Shown here one piece after another: positions 1 to 7,473 of a stretch of 64,000 bases of DNA (positions are counted from its first letter, which is position 1; every line of letters starts with the position of its first letter). The position numbers and the translations under genes were made by a program. The DNA lies in NCBI GenBank assembly GCA_050187175.1, contig JBFWXS010000010.1:61596-125595 (forward strand), given 5' to 3'. The DNA is from Zeimonas sp050187175. GTDB taxonomy: Bacteria; Pseudomonadota; Gammaproteobacteria; Burkholderiales; Burkholderiaceae_E. Under the pieces are notes generated by a model. The model ran no database searches. It had not been told where the DNA came from and saw only the letters and a list, made by a program, of their open reading frames with translations.

Positions 1-798
1 GGGCTGCGGCGAACTGGTGAGATCGCCGTCGGTCATCGCGCGCAGATGCCGGCGCGTCTCGATCAGGCCGCCGTTCATCACGCGATAGAAGCACAGGAAC
101 AGATAGGCGGCCATCAGCAGCGCGACGGCGGTCATGGCGGCGATCCAGCCCAAGCGTTCGGCCGCCGCCGCCCGCAGGTCATCGACCGGCGCGGCCGCGC
201 CTATGATCCAGTCCCACGGCGCGAAGCCCTGGACGAACGAGACCATGTCGACCGGACCTTCCGGGCCGCGAGTCGTCGACTGGAAGTTGAGCACACCCTG
301 TCCGTCGCGCCGTACCAGTTCGGCAGCGGCCAGCAGGGGCGGCACGTCGCCGCGCACGGCGGTCGTCTGCGGCTGCGATTCGCTCACGAATAGCGTCGTC
401 CTGCCCACGCGCAGCGCGGCGAGCTGCTCGCGCGCCTGGGCCTGAGCCTGCTCGCGGCTCAGCGCGCCGGCCTGCTCGCGCGCCTGCGCCCAGTCGACGA
501 TGCCGGCGGCGAGCGCGGCGCCCTGGCGTGTGGCATCGATTCTTTGCTGCATCGCAGCAACACCGCTGTCGGAGGCCTGCCAGATCAGAGAGCCCAGCAG
601 CGGCACCACGAGCACCAGCGAGATCAACAGCGCCTTGGCGCCGAAGCGGAGGTACCGGAACAGACGGATGCCGGGCGCCCAGATGCCATGGTAGGCGAAG
701 AAGCCGGCGGAAGAAGCCCCGCGCCCCGCCAAGGCCTCGCCGTGGGCTGGCAGCGGCGGCTCTGACAGGGAGGATCGCGAAGACGGACGGTGGGACAT
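1..798 (-). CDS. Methyl-accepting chemotaxis protein, N-terminal part (cut by window edge)
   Basis: First 266 codons of a membrane chemoreceptor read leftwards; the rest of HAMP and the signalling domain lie outside the window. A Ser/Pro-rich cytoplasmic lead of about 55 residues precedes membrane segment 1 (residues ~56-73). A periplasmic part follows, carrying VDMVSFVQGFAPWDWIIG near residue 183, a sequence typical of single Cache sensor domains. Membrane segment 2 is at ~217-238 and HAMP begins after it. Such receptors bind small ligands outside the membrane and control CheA. The start is the ATG complementary to 796-798. The N-terminus is longer than usual, so a later start is possible, but no other methionine lies before the membrane segment. 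It is divergent from the KGG gene. The ligand cannot be predicted. Confidence 0.82.
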   Translation of the reverse strand, partial: MSHRPSSRSSLSEPPLPAHGEALAGRGASSAGFFAYHGIWAPGIRLFRYLRFGAKALLISLVLVVPLLGSLIWQASDSGVAAMQQRIDATRQGAALAAGIVDWAQAREQAGALSREQAQAQAREQLAALRVGRTTLFVSESQPQTTAVRGDVPPLLAAAELVRRDGQGVLNFQSTTRGPEGPVDMVSFVQGFAPWDWIIGAAAPVDDLRAAAAERLGWIAAMTAVALLMAAYLFLCFYRVMNGGLIETRRHLRAMTDGDLTSSPQP

Positions 799-1111
799 GA
801 TTCCTGGCAGTGGCGCTCGCGGCGCCGGTCTGATTCTGACTCGCCGACAGGTTAGCGGGCGCCCCAACAGCCCGCCCGCAGGTGGCGACGAGCGGCGGCT
901 GCCCGGCGTCGAATGCCGTCCCAACATCGGGACCCGCTGCCGGAAAAGGCAATAAATGCCTGAGCTGCCGTAAGCCCTGCCCGATTCCGCCCAGTTGTAG
1001 TGCGACACAGCAGGCATTGCCCTTGCAGCCCGGAACCCGTGCGCCGCAGCGGCCGACAGACCGTCGGAACGCGTCAGCGGCGGCACGTATCAACGTAGGA
1101 GGTCTCAAGTC
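799..1111. other. Intergenic region between divergent genes, no gene seen
   Basis: About 310 bases between the start of the chemoreceptor and the KGG gene. It should hold promoters for both directions, but I see no convincing -35/-10 pair. The only clear signal is an AGGAGGT ribosome binding site at 1097-1103 for the rightward gene. Confidence 0.6.
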
Positions 1112-1594
1112 ATGTCCAGCTCTCGCAACCCGAACCAGGGCAGCAACAACAACGAACGGGGATTCGCCGGCATGGATCCGGAACGTCAGCGCGAGATCGC
1201 CAGCAAAGGCGGCCAGGCGGCTCACCAGAAAGGCACCGCGCATGAATTCTCGTCCGAGGAGGCGCGCGAAGCCGGCGCTCGCAGCCGCGCCAACCGCAAT
1301 GCCAACCTGGACCAGGAGCGCGGCGGACAGATGCACGCGAGCGCGTCGCGTTCATCGCAGTCGCAGGCACAGCCGAAGCAGGCGTCGCAGCCCCAGCAAC
1401 AGCAGCAGTCGAGCAGCGGCTCGCGCAATCAGGGCAGCGGGCAGCAGGCCTCGCAGTCGCACGGCAGCGCGTCGCAGCAGTCGGCCGGCTCGCATCAGCC
1501 GAGCGGGTCGCATCAGCCGAGTGGGTCGCGCGATTCGCGAGATACGTCGCAGCATCCGGGGCAGCGCTCGCAGAGCCGCCGCGATGATTCGTGA
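1112..1594 (+). CDS. KGG-repeat stress-type protein with Gln/Ser-rich tail
   Basis: A 160-residue soluble, very hydrophilic protein. Residues ~15-55 hold two KGG-type motifs (GFAGMDPERQREIASKGG, then HEFSSEEAREAGARSR). These are the signature of the small stress-induced KGG family (GsiB, YciG and Con-10 relatives), which is linked to desiccation and general stress; the biochemical role is unknown. The remaining ~100 residues are low-complexity Gln/Ser/Gly with short tandem repeats (QPSGSH twice) and look disordered. The start is fixed by a strong AGGAGGT site 8 bases upstream. Two stable hairpins follow the gene. The motif assignment is confident; the function is inferred only from the family. 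Confidence 0.85.
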   Translation: MSSSRNPNQGSNNNERGFAGMDPERQREIASKGGQAAHQKGTAHEFSSEEAREAGARSRANRNANLDQERGGQMHASASRSSQSQAQPKQASQPQQQQQSSSGSRNQGSGQQASQSHGSASQQSAGSHQPSGSHQPSGSRDSRDTSQHPGQRSQSRRDDS

Positions 1595-1625
1595 CGAGGG
1601 TTCTTGACTCTTGACTAAGCCGAGG

Positions 1626-1696
1626 CGTCCGCCTGCGCATAAGGCGGACGGACAACAGGCCACGCAGCGCCGGCGGGTCTTTCGGCCCGCCGGCGC
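1626..1696. terminator. Two consecutive GC-rich hairpins, possible terminator or processing site
   Basis: Hairpin 1 is a perfect 9-bp stem (1626-1634 with 1642-1650, 7-base loop). Hairpin 2 is a perfect 11-bp stem (1667-1677 with 1686-1696, 8-base loop). Neither is followed by a T run, so a classical intrinsic terminator is not shown. They lie 31 bases after the KGG stop codon and 73 bases before the next gene, and could stabilise the 3' end of the KGG mRNA. Confidence 0.55.
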
Positions 1697-1769
1697 GGGC
1701 ATGCGGATTGCGTCTTCCGCTGCTGAATCCAGGCAGGGCATTCACGCGCAGAACGCGCAGGAGGCTTTC

Positions 1770-2018
1770 ATGAACCGCCATCAGCTGTCGGAACTGGGTC
1801 GCGCCTATGCGCGCTATCAGACTCATCTCGATCATCATGCCCGCTTGCTTGCGGCAATCAATGAAGGACGGCTGCAGCCGCGGCCGTCGGGACTATTTCC
1901 GGTGCGCAGCGCGGCCGCTGTGCATCAGTTGAGCGTCAATCGGCCTGCGCGCGGCGCGGCGACGCCGCGTACGAGCGGAGGACGGACGGCGCGCCAGGGT
2001 GCGCGGCGGGCTGCGTAG
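1770..2018 (+). CDS. Small hypothetical protein
   Basis: An 82-residue basic protein that I do not recognise. The first ~30 residues (MNRHQLSELGRAYARYQTHL and onward) look like an amphipathic helix rich in His and Arg. The C-terminal half is Arg/Ala/Gly-rich and probably unstructured. The start was chosen because GCAGGAGG lies 6 bases upstream; the frame stays open further upstream but without a comparable site. It follows the KGG gene and its hairpins on the same strand. A real small gene is likely because of the ribosome binding site, but no function can be offered. Confidence 0.55.
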   Translation: MNRHQLSELGRAYARYQTHLDHHARLLAAINEGRLQPRPSGLFPVRSAAAVHQLSVNRPARGAATPRTSGGRTARQGARRAA

Positions 2019-2138
2019 CGGCGACGACGGACGACGACGCGCAGACGACGCGCGGAGGAAGGCCTTCGAAGAAGCGACCTGGAGCGAAGCTCGGGGCCAA
2101 ACCGCGTCAGCGCGAAGCCGCGTCCGCACGAAGCCGCG

Positions 2139-2921
2139 TCAGCGCCACGCAAACGACGGCTGCTCGAAGTGCGCCACGCGGGTGTGGCGCCCTGCGATGC
2201 ACACCTCGCGAAACTGGTAGAGGATGGCCGCAGTAGGTGCCGCGATCCAGCCGTCGCCGACCGGCATCATCAGAACCGGGTGCGCACTGCCCTCGTCGTG
2301 ATCGAGGATGGGTGCATCGTCGCGCATGAACTCGACGACGGGAATGCGATGGATGCTCGCGACTTCGGCCGGATTGGGCGACAGCGCGCGCGCCTCTCCG
2401 GCCCAGACGACGATGGGCGTGATGATGAAGCCTGAACGCGTCACGAAGTCATCGAGACGGCCGAGCACGGTGTCGGTGTCCAGATGCAGGTCCACTTCCT
2501 CCGCAAGCTCGCGCAGCGCGGCCTCCTCGGGCGACTCGCCCGGTTCGATGCGCCCGCCGGGCAGGGCCCACTGCCCTGCATGGCGCCGCAGCGCACGCGA
2601 ACGGCGCGTCAATATCAGCGCGGCTTGCCGATTCCATTCCTCGAAGCTCGGAAAGGTCGGCAGGCCCGCCCCCGGCCCGAGCTCGGTGATGCAGATCGCC
2701 ACCGCGGCGCGATTGTCCGCAGCCGGGTTGCCCGGCCCGGCAGCCAGGGCATCCCGTCCCGCAGAGGCACGCGGCGCGGCGGAAGCGGCTCCCGGCCCTG
2801 CGGCGGTACCTAGCCCGGCAGCGGCACCTGGCCCGGTAGCGAGGGCGGCGGCACCGGGTGCGACGACGAAGCCGCCGAGATTTCGAAGAACAGTCGCGCG
2901 CAACGAAGCATCGCAATGCAT
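2139..2921 (-). CDS. NUDIX hydrolase, CoA pyrophosphatase-like
   Basis: A 260-residue NUDIX enzyme that probably hydrolyses a nucleoside-diphosphate-linked substrate. The Nudix box is GRIEPGESPEEAAL followed by RELAEEVDL, with the REx2EE glutamates that bind Mg2+/Mn2+. The preceding LTRRSRALRRHAGQWALPGG resembles the CoA pyrophosphatase (NudL) group, so CoA or acyl-CoA cleavage is plausible. The glycine late in the box is Asp, a small departure. Residues ~25-70 are an Ala/Gly/Pro-rich leader not needed for the fold. The start (complement of 2919-2921) lies 8 bases from an assembly gap. If the flanking 127-bp duplication is an artefact, the gene starts only about 23 bases after gloB, making a two-gene operon. 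Confidence 0.85.
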   Translation of the reverse strand: MHCDASLRATVLRNLGGFVVAPGAAALATGPGAAAGLGTAAGPGAASAAPRASAGRDALAAGPGNPAADNRAAVAICITELGPGAGLPTFPSFEEWNRQAALILTRRSRALRRHAGQWALPGGRIEPGESPEEAALRELAEEVDLHLDTDTVLGRLDDFVTRSGFIITPIVVWAGEARALSPNPAEVASIHRIPVVEFMRDDAPILDHDEGSAHPVLMMPVGDGWIAAPTAAILYQFREVCIAGRHTRVAHFEQPSFAWR

Positions 2922-3156
2922 GTGCGGCTNNNNNNNNNNNNNNNNNNNNNNNNNNNNNNNNNNNNNNNNNNNNNNNNNNNNNNNNNNNNNNNNNNNNNNN
3001 NNNNNNNNNNNNNNNNNNNNNNNNNNNNNGCGGTACCTAGCCCGGCAGCGGCACCTGGCCCGGTAGCGAGGGCGGCGGCACCGGGTGCGACGACGAAGCC
3101 GCCGAGATTTCGAAGAACAGTCGCGCGCAACGAAGCATCGCAATGCATGTGCGGCT
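2803..3156. repeat. Exact 127-bp duplication flanking a 100-N gap
   Basis: Bases 2803-2929 are repeated without change at 3030-3156, and the two copies touch both edges of the gap (N at 2930-3029). An exact overlap of 127 bases is what two contigs from a k=127 de Bruijn assembly share at their ends. The likeliest reading is a false gap, so true sequence would run from 2929 straight to 3157. A real tandem duplication cannot be excluded. Confidence 0.85.
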
Positions 3157-3171
3157 GCCGTCCCGATTGAC

Positions 3172-3963
3172 TTACCAACTGTTGCGCAGTTCGCGCAGCT
3201 TGACGAACACCGTCCGCGCATCCGGCGATTCCGGCAGATCCGGGAACCGTTCGCGCAGCCCCGCAATGACGCTGCGGTTGCCGAGCCGGAAGAAGGTATT
3301 GATCTCCTTCTCCTGCGCCAGCGTGGTCACGATCGACGTGGCGGGATCGTGACCGGCGACCTGCGGCAGCAGCGCCTGCGCCGCGCTATTGCCGGCTTCG
3401 CGCGACAGCGTGAAGCGCAGGTTGTTCTCGATGTAGTCGTGGCCGGGATAGATGCGCGTGTCGTCAGGCAGCCGCGCAAGCTGTCCGACGAAGGTGTCGT
3501 ACATCGCATTCGGATCGCCGCCGTTATGGCAATTGCCGGCGCCGGCATTGAACAGCGTATCGCCCGAAAACAGCGCGGGCCGGTCGGTATGCGCGCACAG
3601 ACAGATGTGGCACATCGTGTGGCCCGGCGTGTCGAGGCATTCGAGCTCGACGTGCTTGCCGACCTTGACGACGTCGCCGGCGCCCACACCGCGATCGACG
3701 CCGGGTATGCGCCCCGCGGCCTTGTGGTGCGCGATCACCTTGGCACCGGTGGCGGCGACCACGGCTGCATTGCCGCCGATGTGGTCGTGATGTTCGTGCG
3801 TGTTGAGGATCTGCGTGATCTCCCAGCCGCGCTCCTTGGCGGCGGCCAGGCATTTGACGTGATCGAGCGGATCGATCGCCAGCGCCTCGCCGGAGTCAGG
3901 ACAGGCGACCAGATAGTTGAAGTTGCGGTAGTCGTTACCGGTCCAGATGCGTTCGACGAGCAT
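3172..3963 (-). CDS. gloB: Hydroxyacylglutathione hydrolase (glyoxalase II)
   Basis: A 263-residue metallo-beta-lactamase-fold enzyme that hydrolyses S-lactoylglutathione to lactate and glutathione in the cytosolic methylglyoxal detoxification pathway. The metal ligands are visible: THEHHDH near residue 56, His in DTPGHTMCH near 116, Asp in SGDTLF, and His in YPGHDY. The C-terminal ~80 residues correspond to the glyoxalase II helical cap. Length fits the family (about 250-260). The GDTLFNAGAGNC stretch differs somewhat from classical enzymes, so a sister thioesterase is possible. The NUDIX gene follows closely on the same strand. A TACAAT element at 3998-4003 on the complement may be its -10 box. 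Confidence 0.85.
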   Translation of the reverse strand: MLVERIWTGNDYRNFNYLVACPDSGEALAIDPLDHVKCLAAAKERGWEITQILNTHEHHDHIGGNAAVVAATGAKVIAHHKAAGRIPGVDRGVGAGDVVKVGKHVELECLDTPGHTMCHICLCAHTDRPALFSGDTLFNAGAGNCHNGGDPNAMYDTFVGQLARLPDDTRIYPGHDYIENNLRFTLSREAGNSAAQALLPQVAGHDPATSIVTTLAQEKEINTFFRLGNRSVIAGLRERFPDLPESPDARTVFVKLRELRNSW

Positions 3964-3997
3964 GGGGCGTCATCCAGGAGATTCTTCGATGACGGCC

Positions 3998-4003
3998 ATT
4001 GTA
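3998..4003 (-). promoter_or_regulatory. Candidate -10 element upstream of gloB
   Basis: TACAAT on the minus strand, ending 34 bases before the gloB start codon. The matching -35 is weak, so this is a plausible rather than proven sigma70 promoter. Confidence 0.4.
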
Positions 4004-4095
4004 ATTGCTGACCGCGGCGATGCGTGCCGCCGCAGGCAGCGGAGCGATGCGCGCTGAAGGGTCTTTAGCGTCAACGTCAGCTGTTGCGGGGCATG

Positions 4096-4114
4096 CTTTG
4101 CTCAACAAGCAAAG
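4096..4114 (+). promoter_or_regulatory. Short hairpin next to a ribosome binding site
   Basis: CTTTGCT (4096-4102) and AGCAAAG (4108-4114) form a perfect 7-bp stem with loop CAACA. The right arm overlaps the start of the GGACGGAG site (4114-4121) for the gene at 4132. It could modulate translation, but this is only inferred from position. Confidence 0.4.
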
Positions 4115-4131
4115 GACGGAGCACAAGCATC

Positions 4132-4353
4132 ATGACCGCAACCCGAATCGTCGGCGCGCGCTACCGGATCACCTGGGAAGTGCAGCGCCTGCCGGAAGGC
4201 CGATTCACCGGCCACGTGATGGTGTTCAACGATGGCGACGCCGAGGTGCCGCGCGCCGACCGTCCCTGCCCCGACGTGCGCGCGAGCTACCTCGAGGCGC
4301 TGGCCGACGCCGAACATCTCGCGCAGCGCGTGCGGCGCGAGTTGACGGGTTGA
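4132..4353 (+). CDS. Small conserved-looking hypothetical protein
   Basis: A 73-residue soluble protein that I do not recognise. It begins MTATRIVGARYRITWEV and ends in a helical stretch LADAEHLAQRVRRELTG. The composition alternates beta-like and helical segments, so a small folded domain is likely. The start is set by GGACGGAG 10 bases upstream rather than an earlier in-frame ATG at 4084, which has no site. The stop codon lies inside a tandem TTGACGGG repeat. It is divergent from gloB. The family is unknown. Confidence 0.55.
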   Translation: MTATRIVGARYRITWEVQRLPEGRFTGHVMVFNDGDAEVPRADRPCPDVRASYLEALADAEHLAQRVRRELTG

Positions 4354-4365
4354 CGGGTTGACGGG
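4342..4365. repeat. Tandem 8-bp repeat across a stop codon
   Basis: TTGACGGG occurs three times in direct succession (4342, 4350, 4358). The TGA stop of the upstream 73-residue gene at 4351-4353 is part of the second unit, and a further TGA lies in the third. Confidence 0.85.
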
Positions 4366-4392
4366 TTGGCCCGCTGACGAACCGATCCCGCT

Positions 4393-5388
4393 TCAGCGAT
4401 CGCTGCGAATCGGCCCGAATTCGACCGGCACCCACGCATAGCGCTGCTTGCCCTCGGCCCTCACGTGACCGATGCCGGGGAACGGCAGATGCGCGCCCGC
4501 GACCCATAGCTTGTTGCGCGCGGCATCCGCGAACAGCTTGCGGCGCGTGGCGATCGCCTTCGGCTGATCGACGTCGAACTCCAGCGAGACCTCCGGGCGC
4601 TGGAACTGCACGGCGTGGCTGTGCACGAGGTCGCCCCAGACCAGCATGCTGCTGCTCTTGGACTGCAGCAGATAGCCGCTGTGGCCCGGCGTATGGCCGT
4701 AGGCCGGCACCACCGTGATGCCCGGCACCAGCGTATCACCGGCCTCGTAAGGCTTGAAGCGGCCCGTCGCCTGGTACGGCGCCACTGAGGCGCGAGCCAT
4801 CTGGAAGAACACCTGCATTTCCTTCGGTGCCTTCGCGGCCACGGCCTCGCTAAGCCAGAAGTCGGCGTCCTGCCGCGCGACGCGAATATCGGCATTGGGG
4901 AAGACCGGCTTGCCGTCCAGCACCAGGCCGGCAGCGTGATCGGCATGCAGGTGCGTCAGCAGCACCGTATCGATCTGCGACGGGTCGTAGCCGGCGGCGC
5001 GGATGTTTTCCACGATCGCGCCCAGCGTCGGGCCGAAGGCCTTGGCAGCGCCGGCGTCGATCAGCACGAGATGGCTGCCGGTATGCACGAGGAACGCGTT
5101 GACCGCGGTCTGCACGCCCGGCGTCGAGATGAGGAACATGCGCGCCAGCAGGCTTTGCACGTCCTTGGCGGCGATGCCCTTCAGCAGCGTCGGCGACAGG
5201 TCGATGTAGCCGTCGTACAGCGCGGTCACCGTGAAATCGCCGAGGGCCATCCGGTAGTAGCCGGGCACCTGCGAGGTCTGGGCCGGCGGCGGTGCGGCGT
5301 GGACCAGCGGAGCGGCGAATGCGAGCGAGGCGGTAAGCGCCAGACGGCGCAGCGAACGAAGCAGCGGAAAGCGAAGGATCGAAGACAT
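4393..5388 (-). CDS. Exported metallo-beta-lactamase-fold hydrolase, methyl parathion hydrolase-like
   Basis: A 331-residue protein with a signal peptide (LALTASLAFAAPLVHA, cleavage near residue 29). The mature enzyme has the zinc motif LLTHLHADHAAGL (HxHxDH), a further His in GHTPGHSGYLL, Asp in WGDLVHS and His in GAHLPFPGIGH. The overall run VPGYYRMALGDFTVTALYDG, PTLGAIVENIRAAGY, FPGIGHVRAEG closely follows the methyl parathion hydrolase subgroup, a periplasmic binuclear enzyme able to cleave organophosphate triesters, thought to derive from lactonase-type ancestors. The natural substrate here may be a lactone or ester. The start was chosen because it places the signal peptide at the N-terminus; an upstream ATG at 5415 is possible. 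It is a monocistronic gene. Confidence 0.85.
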   Translation of the reverse strand: MSSILRFPLLRSLRRLALTASLAFAAPLVHAAPPPAQTSQVPGYYRMALGDFTVTALYDGYIDLSPTLLKGIAAKDVQSLLARMFLISTPGVQTAVNAFLVHTGSHLVLIDAGAAKAFGPTLGAIVENIRAAGYDPSQIDTVLLTHLHADHAAGLVLDGKPVFPNADIRVARQDADFWLSEAVAAKAPKEMQVFFQMARASVAPYQATGRFKPYEAGDTLVPGITVVPAYGHTPGHSGYLLQSKSSSMLVWGDLVHSHAVQFQRPEVSLEFDVDQPKAIATRRKLFADAARNKLWVAGAHLPFPGIGHVRAEGKQRYAWVPVEFGPIRSDR

Positions 5389-5536
5389 GATGTAGCGGCG
5401 GCGGGTCGATGGCATGGATGGACGACCACGCGACGGAATCGCGTGGTCGTCAAAGCATACCCGAGCAGCTGCGCTTGAAGCTGCCCCCACCCCCGGTCCG
5501 CGGGGAAGAGCCTGCCGGCTCAGCGAACGGAGGCGG

Positions 5537-5896
5537 TCAGCGCGACGTCCACCGGCTGCCGGCGAGCCGCCCCAGCACCCAGCCGGCCGCCACGCCGACG
5601 GCCAGCGAAGTCATAGGATGATCGCGGACGCAGCCGCGGGCCCGCTCCATCATCTCCTGCTCGAACTCCGCCAGCGTGAGCGAGCGGTCGTGGACGGCAT
5701 CGATCGCCTGGTTGGCGCTGCTGCGCACGCGTTCGATGGCTTCGGGGGCTTTCGCCGCCACCTCCTCGGCGCGAGCGGCCATTCCATCCACCTTCGCATG
5801 GGCCGTGCTCGCCACGCGCTCCAGCACCGGGGCGGCCTTGCCGGAGGCATCGGAAGCGGCGCCCGCTTCGGCGCTGCCGCGCTTTTCGTCGTTCAT
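5537..5896 (-). CDS. DUF883 / ElaB-YqjD-type membrane-anchored protein (first copy)
   Basis: A 119-residue protein. A long helical, Ala/Glu-rich N-terminal part (residues ~15-85) is followed by RDHPMTSLAVGVAAGWVLGR, the DHP motif plus a glycine-rich C-terminal membrane helix that defines the DUF883 group. In E. coli the relatives ElaB and YqjD are tail-anchored inner-membrane proteins that bind ribosomes in stationary phase. The start is supported by AAAGGAA 8 bases upstream. It stands alone. A second, better conserved copy lies at 17715 in a yqjE/yqjK operon. Confidence 0.8.
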   Translation of the reverse strand: MNDEKRGSAEAGAASDASGKAAPVLERVASTAHAKVDGMAARAEEVAAKAPEAIERVRSSANQAIDAVHDRSLTLAEFEQEMMERARGCVRDHPMTSLAVGVAAGWVLGRLAGSRWTSR

Positions 5897-6032
5897 CGGG
5901 AATTCCTTTCGCCGGATCTACCGACTGTCGCGTCATTCGACATGGACGCGCCGCCGACAGTCGTGACACCGCGCCCCACCCCGGACGGGGGTGTCTTCGA
6001 TCAGCATGCCGCGTGCCTGCCGCTGAGCAGGC

Positions 6033-6076
6033 CGCAGCGGCGGCCCGCCCCGGGCGCAGCGGCGGCCCGCCCCGGG
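6033..6076. repeat. Perfect 22-bp tandem duplication upstream of the TRAP operon
   Basis: The 22 bases at 6033-6054 are repeated exactly at 6055-6076 (GC-rich, each containing GCGGCGGCCCGCC). It lies 195 bases before dctP in the 374-bp non-coding region between the DUF883 gene and dctP; apart from this and a candidate -10 box I see nothing else there. Confidence 0.85.
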
Positions 6077-6193
6077 CCCTCATCGCGCAGGATCAGTCCG
6101 CAATGCTCCAAGTTACCGGCTGTTTGCCGCAGTTACCGCGCAAATCGGCGCGGTTCGGGTAGTCCACAAGCGGTAGCGCACGATTCCGCGCGC

Positions 6194-6199
6194 TACAAT
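6194..6199 (+). promoter_or_regulatory. Candidate -10 element of the TRAP operon
   Basis: TACAAT within GCTACAATCGCG, 71 bases before dctP. The -35 region is not a good match to TTGACA, so an activator may be needed. Judged on the -10 box only. Confidence 0.4.
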
Positions 6200-6270
6200 C
6201 GCGTTCCTGCCGATAACCGCGCCCGCATCAGGGCCGGATCGTCCCCGACATCGAGAGAGGAGTGAACACC

Positions 6271-7317
6271 ATGAATCGTCGTAACCTGCTGAAGGCCGGC
6301 GCCGCCGGTTCGGCCGCGCTTGCCGCGCCCTTCGTCGTCACCCGCGCCGCGCATGCGCAGAGCTACAAGGCCGAATACCGCGTCTCGACCGTCGTGGGAC
6401 CGGCCTTCCCGTGGGGCAAGGGCGGCGAGATCTGGATCGACCTGGTGCGCCAGCGCACCCAGGGCCGGATCAACATGAAGCTGTACCCGAACGTATCGCT
6501 GATCAACGGCGACCAGACGCGCGAGTTCAGCGCGATCCGCCAGGGCGTGATCGACATGGCGATCGGCTCGACGATCAACTGGTCGCCGCAGATCAAGGAA
6601 CTGAACCTGTTCTCGCTGCCCTTCCTCGCGCAGGACCACGCCGGCCTGGACGCGCTGACGCAGGGCGAGGTCGGCAAGCGCGTGCTGCAGATCATCGAGA
6701 AGGCCGGCGTCGTGCCGCTGGCCTGGGGCGAGAACGGCTTCCGCGAGCTGACCAATTCGCGGCGCGAGATCCGCACGCCGGCCGACATGAAGGGACTGAA
6801 GTTCCGCGTCGTCGGCTCGCCGATCTTCAACGACACCTTCACCGCGCTGGGTGCCAACCCGACGCAGATGAGCTGGGCCGATGCGCAGCCCGCGCTGGCC
6901 TCCGGTGCCGTCGAAGGCCAGGAGAACCCGATGCACATCTTCACGGCGGCCAAGCTGCATACGATGGCGCAAAAGTTCGTCACGCGCTGGGGCTACGTCG
7001 CCGACCCGCTGGTGTTCGTCGTCAACCGCGACGTCTGGAATTCATGGTCGCCGGCCGACCGCGACATCGTGCGCCAGGCCGCCGTCGACGCGGGCAAGCA
7101 GGAGATCGCGATCGCGCGCAAGGGCCTGAGCGGCAGCGACCAGTCGATGATCAAGGAGGTCGAGGCGCTGGGCGTGAAAGTGACCGAGCTGAGCGAAGCC
7201 GAGAAGAACGCGTTCAAGAAGGCCATCCAGCCGGTGTACGACAAGTGGGCCAAGCAGATCGGCCCCGATCTGGTCAAGCGCGCTGAAGCTGCCGTCGCCG
7301 GCCGCAAGAAGGCCTGA
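6271..7317 (+). CDS. dctP: TRAP transporter solute-binding protein, DctP type
   Basis: A 348-residue periplasmic binding protein that captures a carboxylate-type solute and hands it to the DctQM permease. The N-terminus MNRRNLLKAGAAGSAALAA carries twin arginines and a hydrophobic stretch ending in AHA, so it is probably a Tat-exported lipid-free protein. The mature part shows DctP hallmarks, such as WGENGFRELTN, MKGLKFRVVGSPIF with the conserved carboxylate-binding Arg region, and PLAWG. GAGAGAGGAG ends 8 bases before the ATG; a GTG three codons earlier is too close to it. dctQ follows after 156 bases with a hairpin between. The substrate cannot be read from sequence. Confidence 0.92.
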   Translation: MNRRNLLKAGAAGSAALAAPFVVTRAAHAQSYKAEYRVSTVVGPAFPWGKGGEIWIDLVRQRTQGRINMKLYPNVSLINGDQTREFSAIRQGVIDMAIGSTINWSPQIKELNLFSLPFLAQDHAGLDALTQGEVGKRVLQIIEKAGVVPLAWGENGFRELTNSRREIRTPADMKGLKFRVVGSPIFNDTFTALGANPTQMSWADAQPALASGAVEGQENPMHIFTAAKLHTMAQKFVTRWGYVADPLVFVVNRDVWNSWSPADRDIVRQAAVDAGKQEIAIARKGLSGSDQSMIKEVEALGVKVTELSEAEKNAFKKAIQPVYDKWAKQIGPDLVKRAEAAVAGRKKA

Positions 7318-7359
7318 GGTCGCGCTTCCCCGAAACGACGACTCAACCGCAACCGCTAC

Positions 7360-7386
7360 CCGGGCCCGGCGGGCACGCCGGCCCGG
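7360..7386 (+). promoter_or_regulatory. Intercistronic hairpin between dctP and dctQ
   Basis: A GC-rich stem of 11-12 bp with one bulge (7360-7371 with 7376-7386, loop GGCA). No T run follows. Such hairpins after a binding-protein gene usually stabilise its mRNA or reduce readthrough, so that the binding protein is made in excess of the permease. Confidence 0.5.
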
Positions 7387-7473
7387 CCCCGATCCCGGCG
7401 TCCGCCGGCGCGCCGCGCGTGCGCCCGGCCGGCCGCCTGATCCGCCCGCCCGGCCCGCCGCGCCGCAGCCTTC

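Noticed and set aside
2930..3266. NUDIX frame continuing through the gap to 3266
   Set aside because: The extension repeats the N-terminal codons from the duplicated 127 bases and then runs antisense into the gloB end; it is produced by the gap join.
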